Counted from the first letter of the stretch, positions 8,289-17,290 are shown. The stretch is 64,000 nucleotides of DNA from Sphingomonas caeni (GCF_026013415.1 NZ_JAPDOK010000001.1:499342-563341); one strand, 5' to 3'. The notes: generated by a model from the sequence alone, not told the origin. A program made the numbers and translations.

Positions 8289-8365
8289 GGAAGATCGGGT
8301 ATGGTCTTGCCCGGCGCGCGTGCGGCGGTATAGCGTCACCGCTTCGAACGGAAAGAACGGTGAGG

Positions 8366-9511
8366 ATGGCGCTCGATCCCGAAATCTTCGACACGTTGAT
8401 CGAGACGATCCGCCGCTTCGTCGCGGAGCGGCTCCGCCCCCTCGAGGCCGCGGTGGAAGAGGCCGACGCGATCCCCGAAGACCTGGTCGAGGAGATGAAG
8501 GCGCTCGGTCTGTTCGGCCTGTCGATCGCCGAGGATTATGGCGGGCTCGGCCTCACCATGAGCGAGGAATGCCGCGTCGCGATCGAGCTCGGCCGCACCA
8601 CCCCCGCCTTCCGCTCGACCTTCGGCACCAATGTCGGGATCGGATCGCAGGGCATCGTCCTCGCGGGCACGCCCGAGCAGAAGGCCGAATGGCTCCCGAA
8701 GATCGCCAGCGGCGAGGTCATCTCGAGCTTCGCGCTGACCGAGCCCGATGTCGGATCGGACTCGGGTGCGGTGAAAACCCGCGCGGTCCGGGACGGCGAT
8801 ATCTATCGCATCACCGGCACCAAGCGCTTCATCACCAATGCCGACAAGGCACATGTCTTCACGCTGATGGCGCGCACCGGCGACGAACCCGGCGGGCGCG
8901 GCGTCTCCGCCTTCCTCGTCCCCCGCGACCTGCCCGGGCTCAGCATCGGCGAGCCCGAGAAGAAGATGGGGCAGAAGGGCGCCAAGGTCGCGGACGTGAT
9001 CCTCGACAATGTCGCGGTCCCCGCCAGCCTGCGCCTCGGCGGCGAGGGCGAGGGCTTCAAGATCGCGATGCAGGTGCTCGATCGCGGCCGGCTCCACATC
9101 TCGGCGGTCTGCGTCGGCGTCGCCGAGCGGCTGATCGCCGATTGCGTCGCCTATGCCAGCGAGCGCAAGCAGTTCGGCAAGCCGATCGCCGAGCACCAGC
9201 TGATCCAGGCGATGATCGCCGATTCCAAGACCGAGGCGCTCGCCGCCAAGGCGCTCGTGCTTCAGACCGCGGCGGCCAAGGATGCCGGCGAGAATGTCGT
9301 GATGGAATCGGCCGCGGCGAAGTACTTCGCCAGCGAGATGGTCGGCCGCGTCGCCGACCGCGCCGTCCAGATCTTCGGCGGTGCCGGCTATATCGCCGAT
9401 TACGGCATCGAACGGCTCTACCGCGACGTGCGGCTGTTCCGGATCTACGAGGGCACCAGCCAGATCCAGCAGCTCATCATTGCGCGGGAAACGATCAAGC
9501 GCGGAGGATAA
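8366..9511 (+). CDS. acyl-CoA dehydrogenase
   Basis: 381 residues, normal for the family. It oxidises acyl-CoA to 2-enoyl-CoA with FAD and passes electrons to ETF. Family signatures are visible: FALTEPDVGSDSGAVKT (FAD/substrate loop), GEGFKIAMQVLDRGR, ERKQFGKPIAEHQLIQ, and the C-terminal GGAGYIADYGIERLYRDVR followed by YEGTSQIQ. The expected catalytic Glu position corresponds to the E of YEGT. I chose ATG 8366 (MALDPE); GTG 8360, six bases upstream and in frame, has the better-spaced GGAAAG and is possible. Linkage with an SDR suggests a beta-oxidation-like or branched-chain acid pathway. Confidence 0.92.
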   Translation: MALDPEIFDTLIETIRRFVAERLRPLEAAVEEADAIPEDLVEEMKALGLFGLSIAEDYGGLGLTMSEECRVAIELGRTTPAFRSTFGTNVGIGSQGIVLAGTPEQKAEWLPKIASGEVISSFALTEPDVGSDSGAVKTRAVRDGDIYRITGTKRFITNADKAHVFTLMARTGDEPGGRGVSAFLVPRDLPGLSIGEPEKKMGQKGAKVADVILDNVAVPASLRLGGEGEGFKIAMQVLDRGRLHISAVCVGVAERLIADCVAYASERKQFGKPIAEHQLIQAMIADSKTEALAAKALVLQTAAAKDAGENVVMESAAAKYFASEMVGRVADRAVQIFGGAGYIADYGIERLYRDVRLFRIYEGTSQIQQLIIARETIKRGG

Positions 9512-9517
9512 TCAAAG

Positions 9518-9628
9518 CCCTCTCCCCTCCGGGGAGAGGGTTGGGAGAGGGGCAGTCGTCACACAAACAACGGGCCGGGATTAGGGAGACTGCCCCTCTC
9601 CCCGGCCCTCTCCCCGATGGGGAGAGGG
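9518..9628. repeat. composite inverted-repeat element between acyl-CoA dehydrogenase and SDR
   Basis: The element is symmetric. An end hairpin CCCTCTCCCC-TCC-GGGGAGAGGG (9518-9540) is followed by GGGAGAGGGGCAGTC (9543-9557), a spacer, its exact inverse GACTGCCCCTCTCCC (9588-9602), and a second end hairpin CCCTCTCCCC-GAT-GGGGAGAGGG (9606-9628). There is no ORF inside. The last arm runs into the purine-rich Shine-Dalgarno of the SDR gene. Relatives with the CTCTCCC hairpin occur at 47521-47680 and 48647-48781. Confidence 0.85.
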
Positions 9629-9636
9629 AGAAGAAG

Positions 9637-10425
9637 ATGGACACCAGCAGCCTGTTCCGCCTCGATGGCCGGATCGCGCTCGTCACCGGCGGCTCGCGCG
9701 GGATCGGGCGGATGATCGCCCAGGGCTTCATCGAGTCGGGCGCCAAGGTCTATGTCTCGTCGCGCAAGGCCGAGGCGTGCGAGGAAACCTCGGCCGAGCT
9801 CGGCGCCAATTGCATCGCGCTGCCGATGGACATCTCGACGGTCGAAGGCTGCAACGCGCTCGCCGCCGAGCTCGCCCGGCGCGAGAAGCGCCTCGACATC
9901 CTCGTCAACAATGCCGGCGCCGCCTGGGGCGCCGCCTTCGGGCAATTCCCCGAAAGCGGCTGGGACAAGGTGATGGACCTGAACGTCAAATCGCCCTTCT
10001 TCCTGACCCAGGCGCTCCACGAACTGCTCAAGGCCGGTGCGAGCGCGCGCCAGCCCGCCAAGGTGATCAACATCACCTCGGTCGACGGCCAGCGCGTCAA
10101 TCCGTGGGAAACCTACAGCTATCAGGCGTCGAAGGCGGCGCTGATCCACCTCACCCGCCGCATGGCCGCGCGGCTGATCCAGGACCAGATCGTCGTCACC
10201 TCGCTCGCCCCCGGCGCCTTCCCCAGCGACATGAACCGCGCCGCGCGCGACCATGGCGACGGCGTCGCCAAGCGCATCCCCGCGGGCCGCGTCGGCTATG
10301 ACGAGGACATGGCGGCGGCGGCGATCTACCTCGCCAGCCGCGCGGGCGACTATGTGGTCGGAGAAACGCTCACCGTCGACGGCGGGCTGGTCAACGCCAG
10401 CCTGGCGGGGAGCATCGACGCCTAG
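9637..10425 (+). CDS. short-chain dehydrogenase/reductase (classical SDR)
   Basis: 262 residues with the classical SDR motifs: TGGSRGIG cofactor glycine motif (about residues 14-21), NNAG (about 90-93), a catalytic Ser in NITSVDG, YQASK for the Tyr/Lys pair, and a C-terminal LTVDGG. It performs NAD(P)-linked oxidoreduction; the substrate is unknown. The start at 9637 has GGGAG six bases upstream, contributed by the distal arm of the repeat element. Linkage to an acyl-CoA dehydrogenase suggests a 3-hydroxyacyl or related step, but this is inference. Its stop overlaps the convergent TPR-like gene by 4 nt. Confidence 0.92.
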   Translation: MDTSSLFRLDGRIALVTGGSRGIGRMIAQGFIESGAKVYVSSRKAEACEETSAELGANCIALPMDISTVEGCNALAAELARREKRLDILVNNAGAAWGAAFGQFPESGWDKVMDLNVKSPFFLTQALHELLKAGASARQPAKVINITSVDGQRVNPWETYSYQASKAALIHLTRRMAARLIQDQIVVTSLAPGAFPSDMNRAARDHGDGVAKRIPAGRVGYDEDMAAAAIYLASRAGDYVVGETLTVDGGLVNASLAGSIDA

Positions 10426-10784
10426 CCGAGGTGGCGGTCGCACTCGGCGAGTGCGTCCGCCAGGTCCCATCCGTCGCCGGCCGCGATCATGTAAAGCGCA
10501 CGCGCATCGCGCCACCGCGCCTTGTCATCGTCGAGCAACGCGCGCAGCCGGACGGTATTGGCGAGCCCGAGCCGGTCGTCGACCTCGCCGCGATACAACC
10601 GCTCCGCCTCGTCGAGCGCGGCGCGGGCCGTCTCGGCGTCGCCGGTCTCGCGGGCAAGGTCGCCGACATGGCGCAGGCAATGCGCCAGCTCGGCAGGTTC
10701 GGCAGCCAGGCCGGCCGCCTCACGGTAGAACGCCAACGCGCCCGCCGCATCCCCTGCCCGGCGCGCCTCGCGCGCCTGCGACAC
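10422..10784 (-). CDS. small TPR-like protein
   Basis: A 120-residue, all-helical, Ala-rich protein with repeats typical of tetratricopeptide motifs (AGDAAGALAFYREAAGLA; LARETGDAETARAALDEAER). No signal peptide or membrane segment. The start is GTG at 10784, 15 nt after the maeB stop; the ribosome site is weak, so translation may depend on coupling with maeB. Its function is unknown; such solitary TPR domains usually bind proteins. A closely similar alternative start further upstream would overlap the maeB stop. Confidence 0.6.
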   Translation of the reverse strand: MSQAREARRAGDAAGALAFYREAAGLAAEPAELAHCLRHVGDLARETGDAETARAALDEAERLYRGEVDDRLGLANTVRLRALLDDDKARWRDARALYMIAAGDGWDLADALAECDRHLG

Positions 10785-10798
10785 GAGATCGGCGGCGC

Positions 10799-13060
10799 TC
10801 AGCGCGCAATCCCCCCCGCCGCCAGCACCGCCAACGTCACCAGCTCGCTAGCGGTCGCGGTCATCGGGGCGATCTGCACCGGCTTCTCCATCCCCAGCAG
10901 CATCGGCCCGATCGTCGCGTCGCCGCCCAGCTCGCGCAGCAGCTTGGCCGAGATATTGGCCGACTGGAGCCCCGGCATGATCAGCACGTTCGCCGGGCCC
11001 GAAAGCCGCGCGAACGGATATTTCGCCAACTGCTTGGGATTGAGCGCGACGTCGGGCGCCATCTCGCCCTCATATTCGAACCCGACATTCTCGCGCGCGT
11101 CGAGCACCTTCACCGCGCCCCGCAGATTCTCGAGCCAGCGCCCCGCGGGATTGCCAAAGGTCGAATAGCTGAGAAACGCCACGCGCGGCTCATGCCCCAT
11201 CCGCCGCGCGACCTGCGCCGCGCCCTCGGCGATATCCGCCAGTTCCTCGGCGGTCGGGCGCTCGTTCACCGTCGTGTCCGCGATGAACACGGTGTGCGAC
11301 TGGCCGACCATCACATGCACGCCGAACGGCGTCCGGCCCGGCGCGGGATCGATCACGCGGCGCACCTGGCGCAGCGATTCGGCATAGGTACGGGTGACGC
11401 CGGTCAGCATCGCATCGGCCTCGCCCAGCTGGAGCAGCAGCGCGCCGAAGATGTTGCGGTCGCGATTGACCATGCGCTCGCAGTCGCGGCGCAGATAACC
11501 GCGCCGCTGAAGCCGCTGGTAGAGAAACTCCACCATCTTCGGCACCAGCGGCGAATTGACGCTGTTGTGCAGCTCGAACTCCGCCGGATCGGCGCCGAGC
11601 CCAGTCAGCCGCTCATGCACCGATTCGCGCCCGACCAGCACCGGCGTGCCGTAACCGCCCTCCTTGAAGGCGATCGCCGCACGCAGCACCACCTCTTCCT
11701 CGGCCTCGGCGAAGATCACGCGCTTCGGGTTCGCGCGCGCGCCCTCATAGGCCAGGCTGAGCACCGACGTGGTCGGATTGAGCCGCGCCTTGAGCGTTTG
11801 GCGATACGCCGCCATGTCGGTGATCGGCTTGGTGGCCACCCCCGAATCCATCGCCGCCTGCGCGACCGCGACCGGCACGATCTCCATCAGCCGCGGATCG
11901 AACGGCGCCGGGATGATATAGTCGGGCCCGAAGCTGTGGTGCACGCCATAGGCGACCGCGACTTCCTCGGGCACCTGCTGGCGCGCCAGCTCGGCGAGTG
12001 CCTTGGCCGCGGCGATCTTCATCGCGTCGTTGATCGTCGTCGCGCGCACGTCGAGCGCGCCGCGGAAGATGAAGGGGAAGCCGAGGACGTTGTTGACCTG
12101 GTTCGGATAGTCCGAACGCCCCGTCGCGATGATCGCATCGGGCCGTGCGGCCTTGGCCTCGGGCGGGCTGATCTCGGGATCGGGGTTCGACATGGCAAAG
12201 ATGATCGGCTTGGGCGCCATCGTCTTGAGCAGCTCCGCCGGCAGCGAATTGGCCGAGGCGAGGCCGAGGAACACGTCGGCATCCTTGAGCGCATCGGCGA
12301 GCGTGCGGCGATTGGTCTTCACCGCATGCGCCGATTTCCACTGGTTCATGCTCTCGGTGCGGCCCTGATAGATCACGCCCTTCTGATCGAGCATCAGCAG
12401 ATTGTCGTGCGGCAGTCCCATCGCCTTGATCAGCTCGGCGCAGGCGATCGCCGCCGCGCCGGCGCCCAGCACCACCACTTTCGCGGTCGAGATGTCGCGG
12501 CCCGTCAGATAGAGCGCGTTGATCATTCCCGCCGCGGCGATGATCGCGGTGCCGTGCTGGTCGTCATGGAAGACCGGGATCTTCATGCGCTCGCGAAGCG
12601 TCTGCTCGATCACGAAGCATTCGGGGGACTTGATATCCTCGAGGTTGATGCCCCCGAAGCTCGGCTCGAGCAGCGACACGCAATCGATGAAGCGTTCGAC
12701 ATGCTCGGTATTCACTTCGATATCGATCGAATCGACATCGGCGAAGCGCTTGAAGAGCACCGCCTTGCCCTCCATCACCGGCTTGGAGGCCAAGGCGCCC
12801 AGATTGCCCAGGCCCAGGATCGCCGTCCCGTTCGAGATCACCGCGACCAGATTGCCCTTGGCGGTATAGTCGTACGCGGCCGCCGGATCCTCCGCGATCG
12901 CGCGCACCGGCACCGCGACGCCGGGGGAATAGGCCAGCGCCAGGTCGCGCTGGGTCGCCATCGGCTTCGACGCGACGATCTCGATTTTGCCCGGGCGGCC
13001 TTCCGAATGGTACAGTAGCGCCTCGCGCTCTGAGAACTGGACGTTGGCGTCTTCGGACAT
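10799..13060 (-). CDS. maeB: NADP-dependent malic enzyme with C-terminal phosphotransacetylase domain
   Basis: 753 residues, the length of the hybrid MaeB type. The N-terminal malic-enzyme half (about residues 1-420) shows LAYSPGVAVPV, HDDQHGTAI and the nucleotide site VVLGAGAAAIACAELI. The C-terminal half (about 430-753) is a phosphotransacetylase-like domain that binds acetyl-CoA as a regulator and is usually not catalytic. The enzyme decarboxylates malate to pyruvate and makes NADPH, linking the TCA and glyoxylate cycles to gluconeogenesis. The start has GGGAGAG 6 nt upstream. Divergent from mutS across about 100 nt. Confidence 0.95.
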   Translation of the reverse strand: MSEDANVQFSEREALLYHSEGRPGKIEIVASKPMATQRDLALAYSPGVAVPVRAIAEDPAAAYDYTAKGNLVAVISNGTAILGLGNLGALASKPVMEGKAVLFKRFADVDSIDIEVNTEHVERFIDCVSLLEPSFGGINLEDIKSPECFVIEQTLRERMKIPVFHDDQHGTAIIAAAGMINALYLTGRDISTAKVVVLGAGAAAIACAELIKAMGLPHDNLLMLDQKGVIYQGRTESMNQWKSAHAVKTNRRTLADALKDADVFLGLASANSLPAELLKTMAPKPIIFAMSNPDPEISPPEAKAARPDAIIATGRSDYPNQVNNVLGFPFIFRGALDVRATTINDAMKIAAAKALAELARQQVPEEVAVAYGVHHSFGPDYIIPAPFDPRLMEIVPVAVAQAAMDSGVATKPITDMAAYRQTLKARLNPTTSVLSLAYEGARANPKRVIFAEAEEEVVLRAAIAFKEGGYGTPVLVGRESVHERLTGLGADPAEFELHNSVNSPLVPKMVEFLYQRLQRRGYLRRDCERMVNRDRNIFGALLLQLGEADAMLTGVTRTYAESLRQVRRVIDPAPGRTPFGVHVMVGQSHTVFIADTTVNERPTAEELADIAEGAAQVARRMGHEPRVAFLSYSTFGNPAGRWLENLRGAVKVLDARENVGFEYEGEMAPDVALNPKQLAKYPFARLSGPANVLIMPGLQSANISAKLLRELGGDATIGPMLLGMEKPVQIAPMTATASELVTLAVLAAGGIAR

Positions 13061-13161
13061 TGTGCTCTCCCGGGGATCGGCCCTCCCTTAGGGCGGACTT
13101 GTCCCCAAGAAAACCCGCTCCGGCGGTTGATCGGCAAAGCCGTTGCGCTAACCCGGAACAA

Positions 13162-15765
13162 ATGTCCGCCTCCACCGCCACTCCGATGATGCAGCAATAT
13201 CTGGCGCTCAAGGCGGAGGCCGAGGATTGCCTGCTCTTCTACCGGATGGGCGACTTTTTCGAGCTGTTCTTCGACGATGCCAAGGTCGCGTCCGCAGTGC
13301 TCGACATCGCCCTCACCGCCAGGGGGGAGCATGACGGCGACCGCATCCCGATGTGCGGCGTCCCCGCGCATGCGATGGAGGGCTATCTCGCCCGGCTGAT
13401 CAAGGCCGGCCACCGCGTCGCCATCGCCGATCAGGTCGAAACGCCCGAGCAGGCGAAGAAGCGCGGCGGCTCCAAGGCGCTGGTCGCGCGCGCGGTGATC
13501 CGCGTGGTGACCGCCGGCACCCTCACCGAAGAGGCGCTGCTCGACAGCCGCTCGGCGAATTGGTGCGCGGCGATCGGCGAGGCGGGCGGCCAGGTCGCGA
13601 TCGCCTGCGCCGATGTCTCGACCGGCCGCTTCGAAGTAGTCGAAAGCGATGCCGACCGGGTCGGCGCCGAAGTCGCCCGGCTCAACCCGGCCGAGACCAT
13701 CGTTTCCGAAGCCTCCTCCTTTGCCGAGCTTTCGACCCTTCAGCGCCCCCGCATCGATTTCGACAGCGGCGCGGGCGAGGCGCGGCTCAAATCGCTGTTC
13801 GGCGTGGCGACGCTCGACGGTTTCGGCCAGTTCAGCCGAGCGGCGCTCGCGGCAGCAGGCGGGCTCGCCGCCTATCTCGAACATAATGCAAGGGGCTCGC
13901 TCCCCTTCCTCCGCCCTCCGCGCATCACCCGCACCGACGCCTGCATGGCGATCGACGCCGCCACCCGCGAGAGCCTCGAACTCACCATCAGCAGCTCAGG
14001 GACGCGCAAGGGCAGCCTGCTCGACAGCGTCGATCGCACCGTCACCGGCGCCGGCGCGCGCCTGCTCGGCAGCGATATCGCAGCACCATTGATGGACAAG
14101 GCCGCCATCGAGGCGCGGCTCGATCTGGTCCGCCGCTTCGCCGATGATTCGGGCCTGCGCGACATGGTCCGCGGCCAGCTTCGCGCGCTCCCCGATATCG
14201 GCCGCGCGCTCGGCCGCATCGCCGCCGGGCGCGGCTCTCCCCGCGACCTCGGCCAGCTCCGCGACGGGCTCGACGGCGCGTGGCGCCTCGCCGAACGCCT
14301 CTCGACCCTCGCTGATAAGCCGGCACTGCTCGCCGGCCTCGTCCCCCAACTCCAGGGCCATGGCGCCCTTATCGACCTGCTCTCCCGCGCGCTCGTGCCC
14401 GAGCCCCCGATCGACGCCGACAAGGGCGGATATATCGCGGAAGGCTATGACGCCGCGCTCGACGATCTCCGCGATGCCGGCGCCGGCGGCCGCCGCGTGA
14501 TCGCCAGCCTCGAGGCCGACTACAGGGCGCGCACCGGCATCGCCTCGCTCAAGATCCGCCATAACGGCGTGCTCGGCTATCATATCGAGGTCCCCGCGCG
14601 GAACGCCGACCCGCTGATGAAGCAGGACAGTGGCTTCACCCATCGCCAGACGCTCGCGGGCGTGGTGCGCTTCAACGCCCCGGATCTCCACGAGGCGGCG
14701 CTCAAGGTGACCCAGGCCGGCGCCCACGCCCTCGCCGCCGAGGCCGCGCATCTCGAAGAGCTGACCACGCAGGCGCTCGACCGCCGCGAACCCATCGCCG
14801 CCACCGCCGACGCGCTCGCCCGGATCGACGTCGCCGCCGCGCTCGCCGAACGCGCCATCGAAGGCGGCTGGACCCGCCCCTCGCTGGTCGATCATGCCTG
14901 TTTCGAAGTCGAGGGCGGCCGCCACCCGGTCGTCGAGGACGCCGTCGCCAGATCCGGCGCGCGCTTCGTCGCCAACGACTGCACCCTCTCCGAAGCCTCG
15001 CGCCTCTGGCTCGTCACCGGCCCGAACATGGGCGGCAAATCGACCTTCCTGCGCCAGAACGCGCTGATCGCCGTGCTCGCCCAGGCGGGCAGCTATGTCC
15101 CCGCCGCGCGCGCCACGCTCGGACTGGTCGACCGCCTCTTCTCCCGCGTCGGCGCCTCGGACAATCTCGCGCGCGGCCGCTCGACCTTCATGGTCGAGAT
15201 GGTCGAAACCGCCACGATCCTGGCGCAGGCCACCCCGCGCAGCTTCGTCATCCTCGACGAGGTCGGGCGCGGCACCTCCACCTATGACGGCCTCGCCATC
15301 GCCTGGGCAGTGGTCGAGGCGATCCATGAGGATAATCGCTGCCGCTGCCTGTTCGCGACGCATTATCACGAGCTCACCCGGCTGGCGGAGCGCTGCGACG
15401 CGCTCACCCTCCACCATGTCCGCGCACGCGAATGGAAGGGCGATCTCGTCCTGCTCCACGAGGTGGCCGAGGGCCCGGCTGACCGCAGCTACGGAATCGC
15501 GGTCGCCCGCCTCGCCGGCCTGCCCCCCATCACGATCAAGCGCGCCAAGGCCGTGCTCGACAAGCTGGAGGCCGGCCGTGCCAAGACCGGTGGCCTTGCC
15601 GCGGGCCTCGACGACCTGCCCCTGTTCGCTGCGACGATGGAAGCCGAAGAAGCAGCCGCCGATCCGCTGCGCACCGAACTCGAGGCGCTGGACGTCGATG
15701 CGCTCACGCCACGCGAAGCGCTGGAGTCGCTGTACCGGCTGAAGGCCCTCGCCAACCAGGCCTAG
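13162..15765 (+). CDS. mutS: DNA mismatch repair ATPase MutS
   Basis: 867 residues, typical of MutS I. The mismatch-binding domain begins with MMQQYLALKAEAEDCLLFYR and then MGDFFELFF, which contains the Phe-X-Glu mismatch reader. The ATPase has the P-loop GPNMGGKST (about residue 620), DEVGRGTSTYDG (Walker B/signature) and FATHYHEL. It recognises mispairs after replication and recruits MutL. ATG 13162 is chosen; a later Met (MMQQ) is possible but would trim a normal leader. No obvious ribosome site is seen. The stop is 2 nt before the convergent small gene. Confidence 0.97.
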   Translation: MSASTATPMMQQYLALKAEAEDCLLFYRMGDFFELFFDDAKVASAVLDIALTARGEHDGDRIPMCGVPAHAMEGYLARLIKAGHRVAIADQVETPEQAKKRGGSKALVARAVIRVVTAGTLTEEALLDSRSANWCAAIGEAGGQVAIACADVSTGRFEVVESDADRVGAEVARLNPAETIVSEASSFAELSTLQRPRIDFDSGAGEARLKSLFGVATLDGFGQFSRAALAAAGGLAAYLEHNARGSLPFLRPPRITRTDACMAIDAATRESLELTISSSGTRKGSLLDSVDRTVTGAGARLLGSDIAAPLMDKAAIEARLDLVRRFADDSGLRDMVRGQLRALPDIGRALGRIAAGRGSPRDLGQLRDGLDGAWRLAERLSTLADKPALLAGLVPQLQGHGALIDLLSRALVPEPPIDADKGGYIAEGYDAALDDLRDAGAGGRRVIASLEADYRARTGIASLKIRHNGVLGYHIEVPARNADPLMKQDSGFTHRQTLAGVVRFNAPDLHEAALKVTQAGAHALAAEAAHLEELTTQALDRREPIAATADALARIDVAAALAERAIEGGWTRPSLVDHACFEVEGGRHPVVEDAVARSGARFVANDCTLSEASRLWLVTGPNMGGKSTFLRQNALIAVLAQAGSYVPAARATLGLVDRLFSRVGASDNLARGRSTFMVEMVETATILAQATPRSFVILDEVGRGTSTYDGLAIAWAVVEAIHEDNRCRCLFATHYHELTRLAERCDALTLHHVRAREWKGDLVLLHEVAEGPADRSYGIAVARLAGLPPITIKRAKAVLDKLEAGRAKTGGLAAGLDDLPLFAATMEAEEAAADPLRTELEALDVDALTPREALESLYRLKALANQA

Positions 15766-15767
15766 CG

Positions 15768-16070
15768 TCAGAACATCAGGTCGCGCACCGGCAGCGTTAT
15801 CGACATTTCGCCGGGCACATCGATCGTATCGCTGATGATATAGTCGCCGTCCGCGAAGACGATGAACGCGATGTGGAAGCCGGCGGTTACGTCGGCCGTG
15901 CAGCTCGAATGCGCCGGCGCCGCGCACGCAAAATCGCCATCGACATAGAGATCAGCCGACATCGAACTCCCATTGTCGAGGATCATCTGTCCCATCGGCG
16001 CCTCCTGCGCGGCGGCCGCGGCGGGAATCAGCAAGAGCGCAAGCAGCGCGGCAATCGATCTGGCATGCAT
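15768..16070 (-). CDS. small exported protein (100 aa)
   Basis: An N-terminal signal peptide (hydrophobic core IAALLALLLIPAAAAA, cleavage near AAAQ) is followed by about 78 residues with two Cys (DFACAA; HSSCTADV) likely forming one disulfide in the periplasm. The mature part is beta-rich (LDNGSSMSADLYVDGDFAC; GDYIISDTIDVPGEMSITLP), suggesting a small sandwich fold. I do not recognise a family. It stands alone, tail-to-tail with mutS. Confidence 0.65.
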   Translation of the reverse strand: MHARSIAALLALLLIPAAAAAQEAPMGQMILDNGSSMSADLYVDGDFACAAPAHSSCTADVTAGFHIAFIVFADGDYIISDTIDVPGEMSITLPVRDLMF

Positions 16071-16132
16071 CGTCGAACCCCTTCGCGCCGCACCCTGCGC
16101 TGAAAGGTCCTCGATCGGGATAAGGAATGTTC

Positions 16133-16161
16133 CGATGGGGAAACTACGAAGTCCCCCATCG
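16133..16161. terminator. hairpin after the sulfotransferase gene
   Basis: CGATGGGG (16133-16140) and CCCCATCG (16154-16161) form an 8-bp stem with a 13-nt loop just 3' of the minus-strand sulfotransferase gene. It may end that transcript. There is no clear U tract. Confidence 0.4.
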
Positions 16162-16178
16162 TTGCGTTGGCATGGACG

Positions 16179-16937
16179 TCAGCCCGCACCCTTCACCTCG
16201 GCATATTTCTTCGCCCATTCGAGCGCGCCCGCTTCGGACTGCTTCCGCACCGCCGGCACTTCGATCGCGGCGGCGCGGTCGATCTTCACATCGAGGAACC
16301 TCGCCACCCGCGTCATCGCAGCCGGAGGATTTGCCACGATATCCTCGTACCACAGCCTGAGCGGCTCGATCCTCAGGTCGCGAAACATCTCTTCCCACGC
16401 CGTCCGTTCGGCGTCGATCCGCCGCTCGGCCTCTGCGAGCATTTCGGGCGAAAAGTCGGGGCGGATATTGTCGCCCGTCTCCTGCTCCTGCCGCCACACG
16501 CCGGACATCGCCGCGCGCGCGAGCGAGATCGCGTGCGCCACCCGGTCGCGCCGTTCGAGATAGACGATGCGCGGACGCGCCATCACCGCGCTCATCACCG
16601 CCTGCATCAGCCCCGGATTTTCCGCCTGCAACACCTCGAGCTGGAGCGGGAAGGCCTTGAAGCCGAACACGCCATTGGGCGAGGTCCGCCGGCGCAGCAC
16701 GGATCGCCAAGTCTGCGCCTGCAATTCCGGCACGCCATGCGCGAAGCCATAGGGGCCGGCCGCGTCGAAGTTCAGATATTCGAGCGGCGCGCCTAGGCAC
16801 CCGGTCGCCCACAGCAAATGGCTGAACCAGCTGCTGCCCGTGCGCGGCACCGTCGCGAACAGATAGAAGGTCGAGGGGCTGCCGCAATTGCCGGGAAAGT
16901 CGAACTTCCCCTCATATCCCGTTTCGAAATCGAGCAT
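16179..16937 (-). CDS. Stf0-type sulfotransferase
   Basis: 252 residues matching the Stf0 sulfotransferase family (trehalose 2-sulfotransferase type). The 5'-phosphosulfate loop appears as TVPRTGSSWFSHLL (about residues 29-42), with the family's conserved LEYLN-like segment (APLEYLNFDAAG), FGFKAFPLQLEVLQ and a 3'-phosphate-type motif YLERRDRVAHAISLARA. It would transfer sulfate from PAPS to a sugar or lipid acceptor; the acceptor is unknown. There is no signal peptide, so it is cytoplasmic. No PAPS-synthesis genes are nearby. Confidence 0.8.
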   Translation of the reverse strand: MLDFETGYEGKFDFPGNCGSPSTFYLFATVPRTGSSWFSHLLWATGCLGAPLEYLNFDAAGPYGFAHGVPELQAQTWRSVLRRRTSPNGVFGFKAFPLQLEVLQAENPGLMQAVMSAVMARPRIVYLERRDRVAHAISLARAAMSGVWRQEQETGDNIRPDFSPEMLAEAERRIDAERTAWEEMFRDLRIEPLRLWYEDIVANPPAAMTRVARFLDVKIDRAAAIEVPAVRKQSEAGALEWAKKYAEVKGAG

Positions 16938-16988
16938 CGATCCTCCGCGCCCGCACCTTCATCCACATGGGCCCCAAATGAAAGAGGC

Positions 16989-17014
16989 CGCCGGATCCCT
17001 TCAGGGACCCGGCG
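16989..17014 (-). terminator. rho-independent-like terminator of the small transcript region
   Basis: On the minus strand, CGCCGGGTCCC (17014-17004), loop TGAA, GGGATCCGGCG (16999-16989) form a stem of about 11 bp with one G-T pair, followed by GCCTCTTTCATTT. It sits downstream of a strong Shine-Dalgarno and short ORFs, and upstream of the sulfotransferase start. Confidence 0.55.
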
Positions 17015-17027
17015 ACCTCCGACATGG

Positions 17028-17226
17028 TCAGCGGCCGGTGTGCTCCAGCCCGGGAGACCAGTCGGGCCGCTTCACTGTGGCGGTGGGCGTTGATTGGAGG
17101 AGGATACCTCCCGCGCACCCTATGGACGGAGGGCTTCCGTCCACTGCCTTCAGCTCAGCGGCGCGTCTCCCGAACGAACTGAACCGACCCCATTGCTGAA
17201 CCATGAGACATCGGATCACCTCCTTT
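17028..17226 (-). other. possible small transcript: perfect Shine-Dalgarno, overlapping short ORFs and hairpins
   Basis: On the minus strand AAAGGAGGTGATCC (17226-17213) is complementary to the 16S rRNA 3' end over 14 nt. Seven nt after GGAGG, an ATG (17211) opens an 18-residue ORF ending at 17155 (MSHGSAMGSVQFVRETRR). A second ATG (17204) opens an overlapping 58-residue ORF ending at 17028 (MVQQWGRFSSFGRR...). Downstream are hairpins TGGACGGA-AGCCC-TCCGTCCA (17143-17123) and GGAGG-TAT-CCTCC (17111-17099), then the terminator. It could be a leader-peptide/attenuator RNA or a small-protein gene. No family is recognised. Confidence 0.4.
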
Positions 17227-17290
17227 CGCTTGTTAAAACGGCGTACCCTCGCCGGGCACATCAACTGTTTGAATCACCGCGAGTCGCAGA

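Noticed and set aside
8251..10425. A long continuous frame from 8251 across the acyl-CoA dehydrogenase to the SDR stop
   Set aside because: Only the part from 9637 on has SDR motifs; the rest is an antiregister reading of the dehydrogenase, with Arg/Ala-rich composition typical of shadow frames.
10253..13018. 921-codon open frame antisense to maeB
   Set aside because: The composition (Arg, His, Ala, Gly runs) is that of a shadow frame, while maeB has all catalytic and cofactor motifs.
17213..17226. Sequence on the plus strand identical to the 16S rRNA 3' end (GGATCACCTCCTTT)
   Set aside because: No other 16S sequence flanks it. It is read as a Shine-Dalgarno on the opposite strand rather than as an rRNA fragment.
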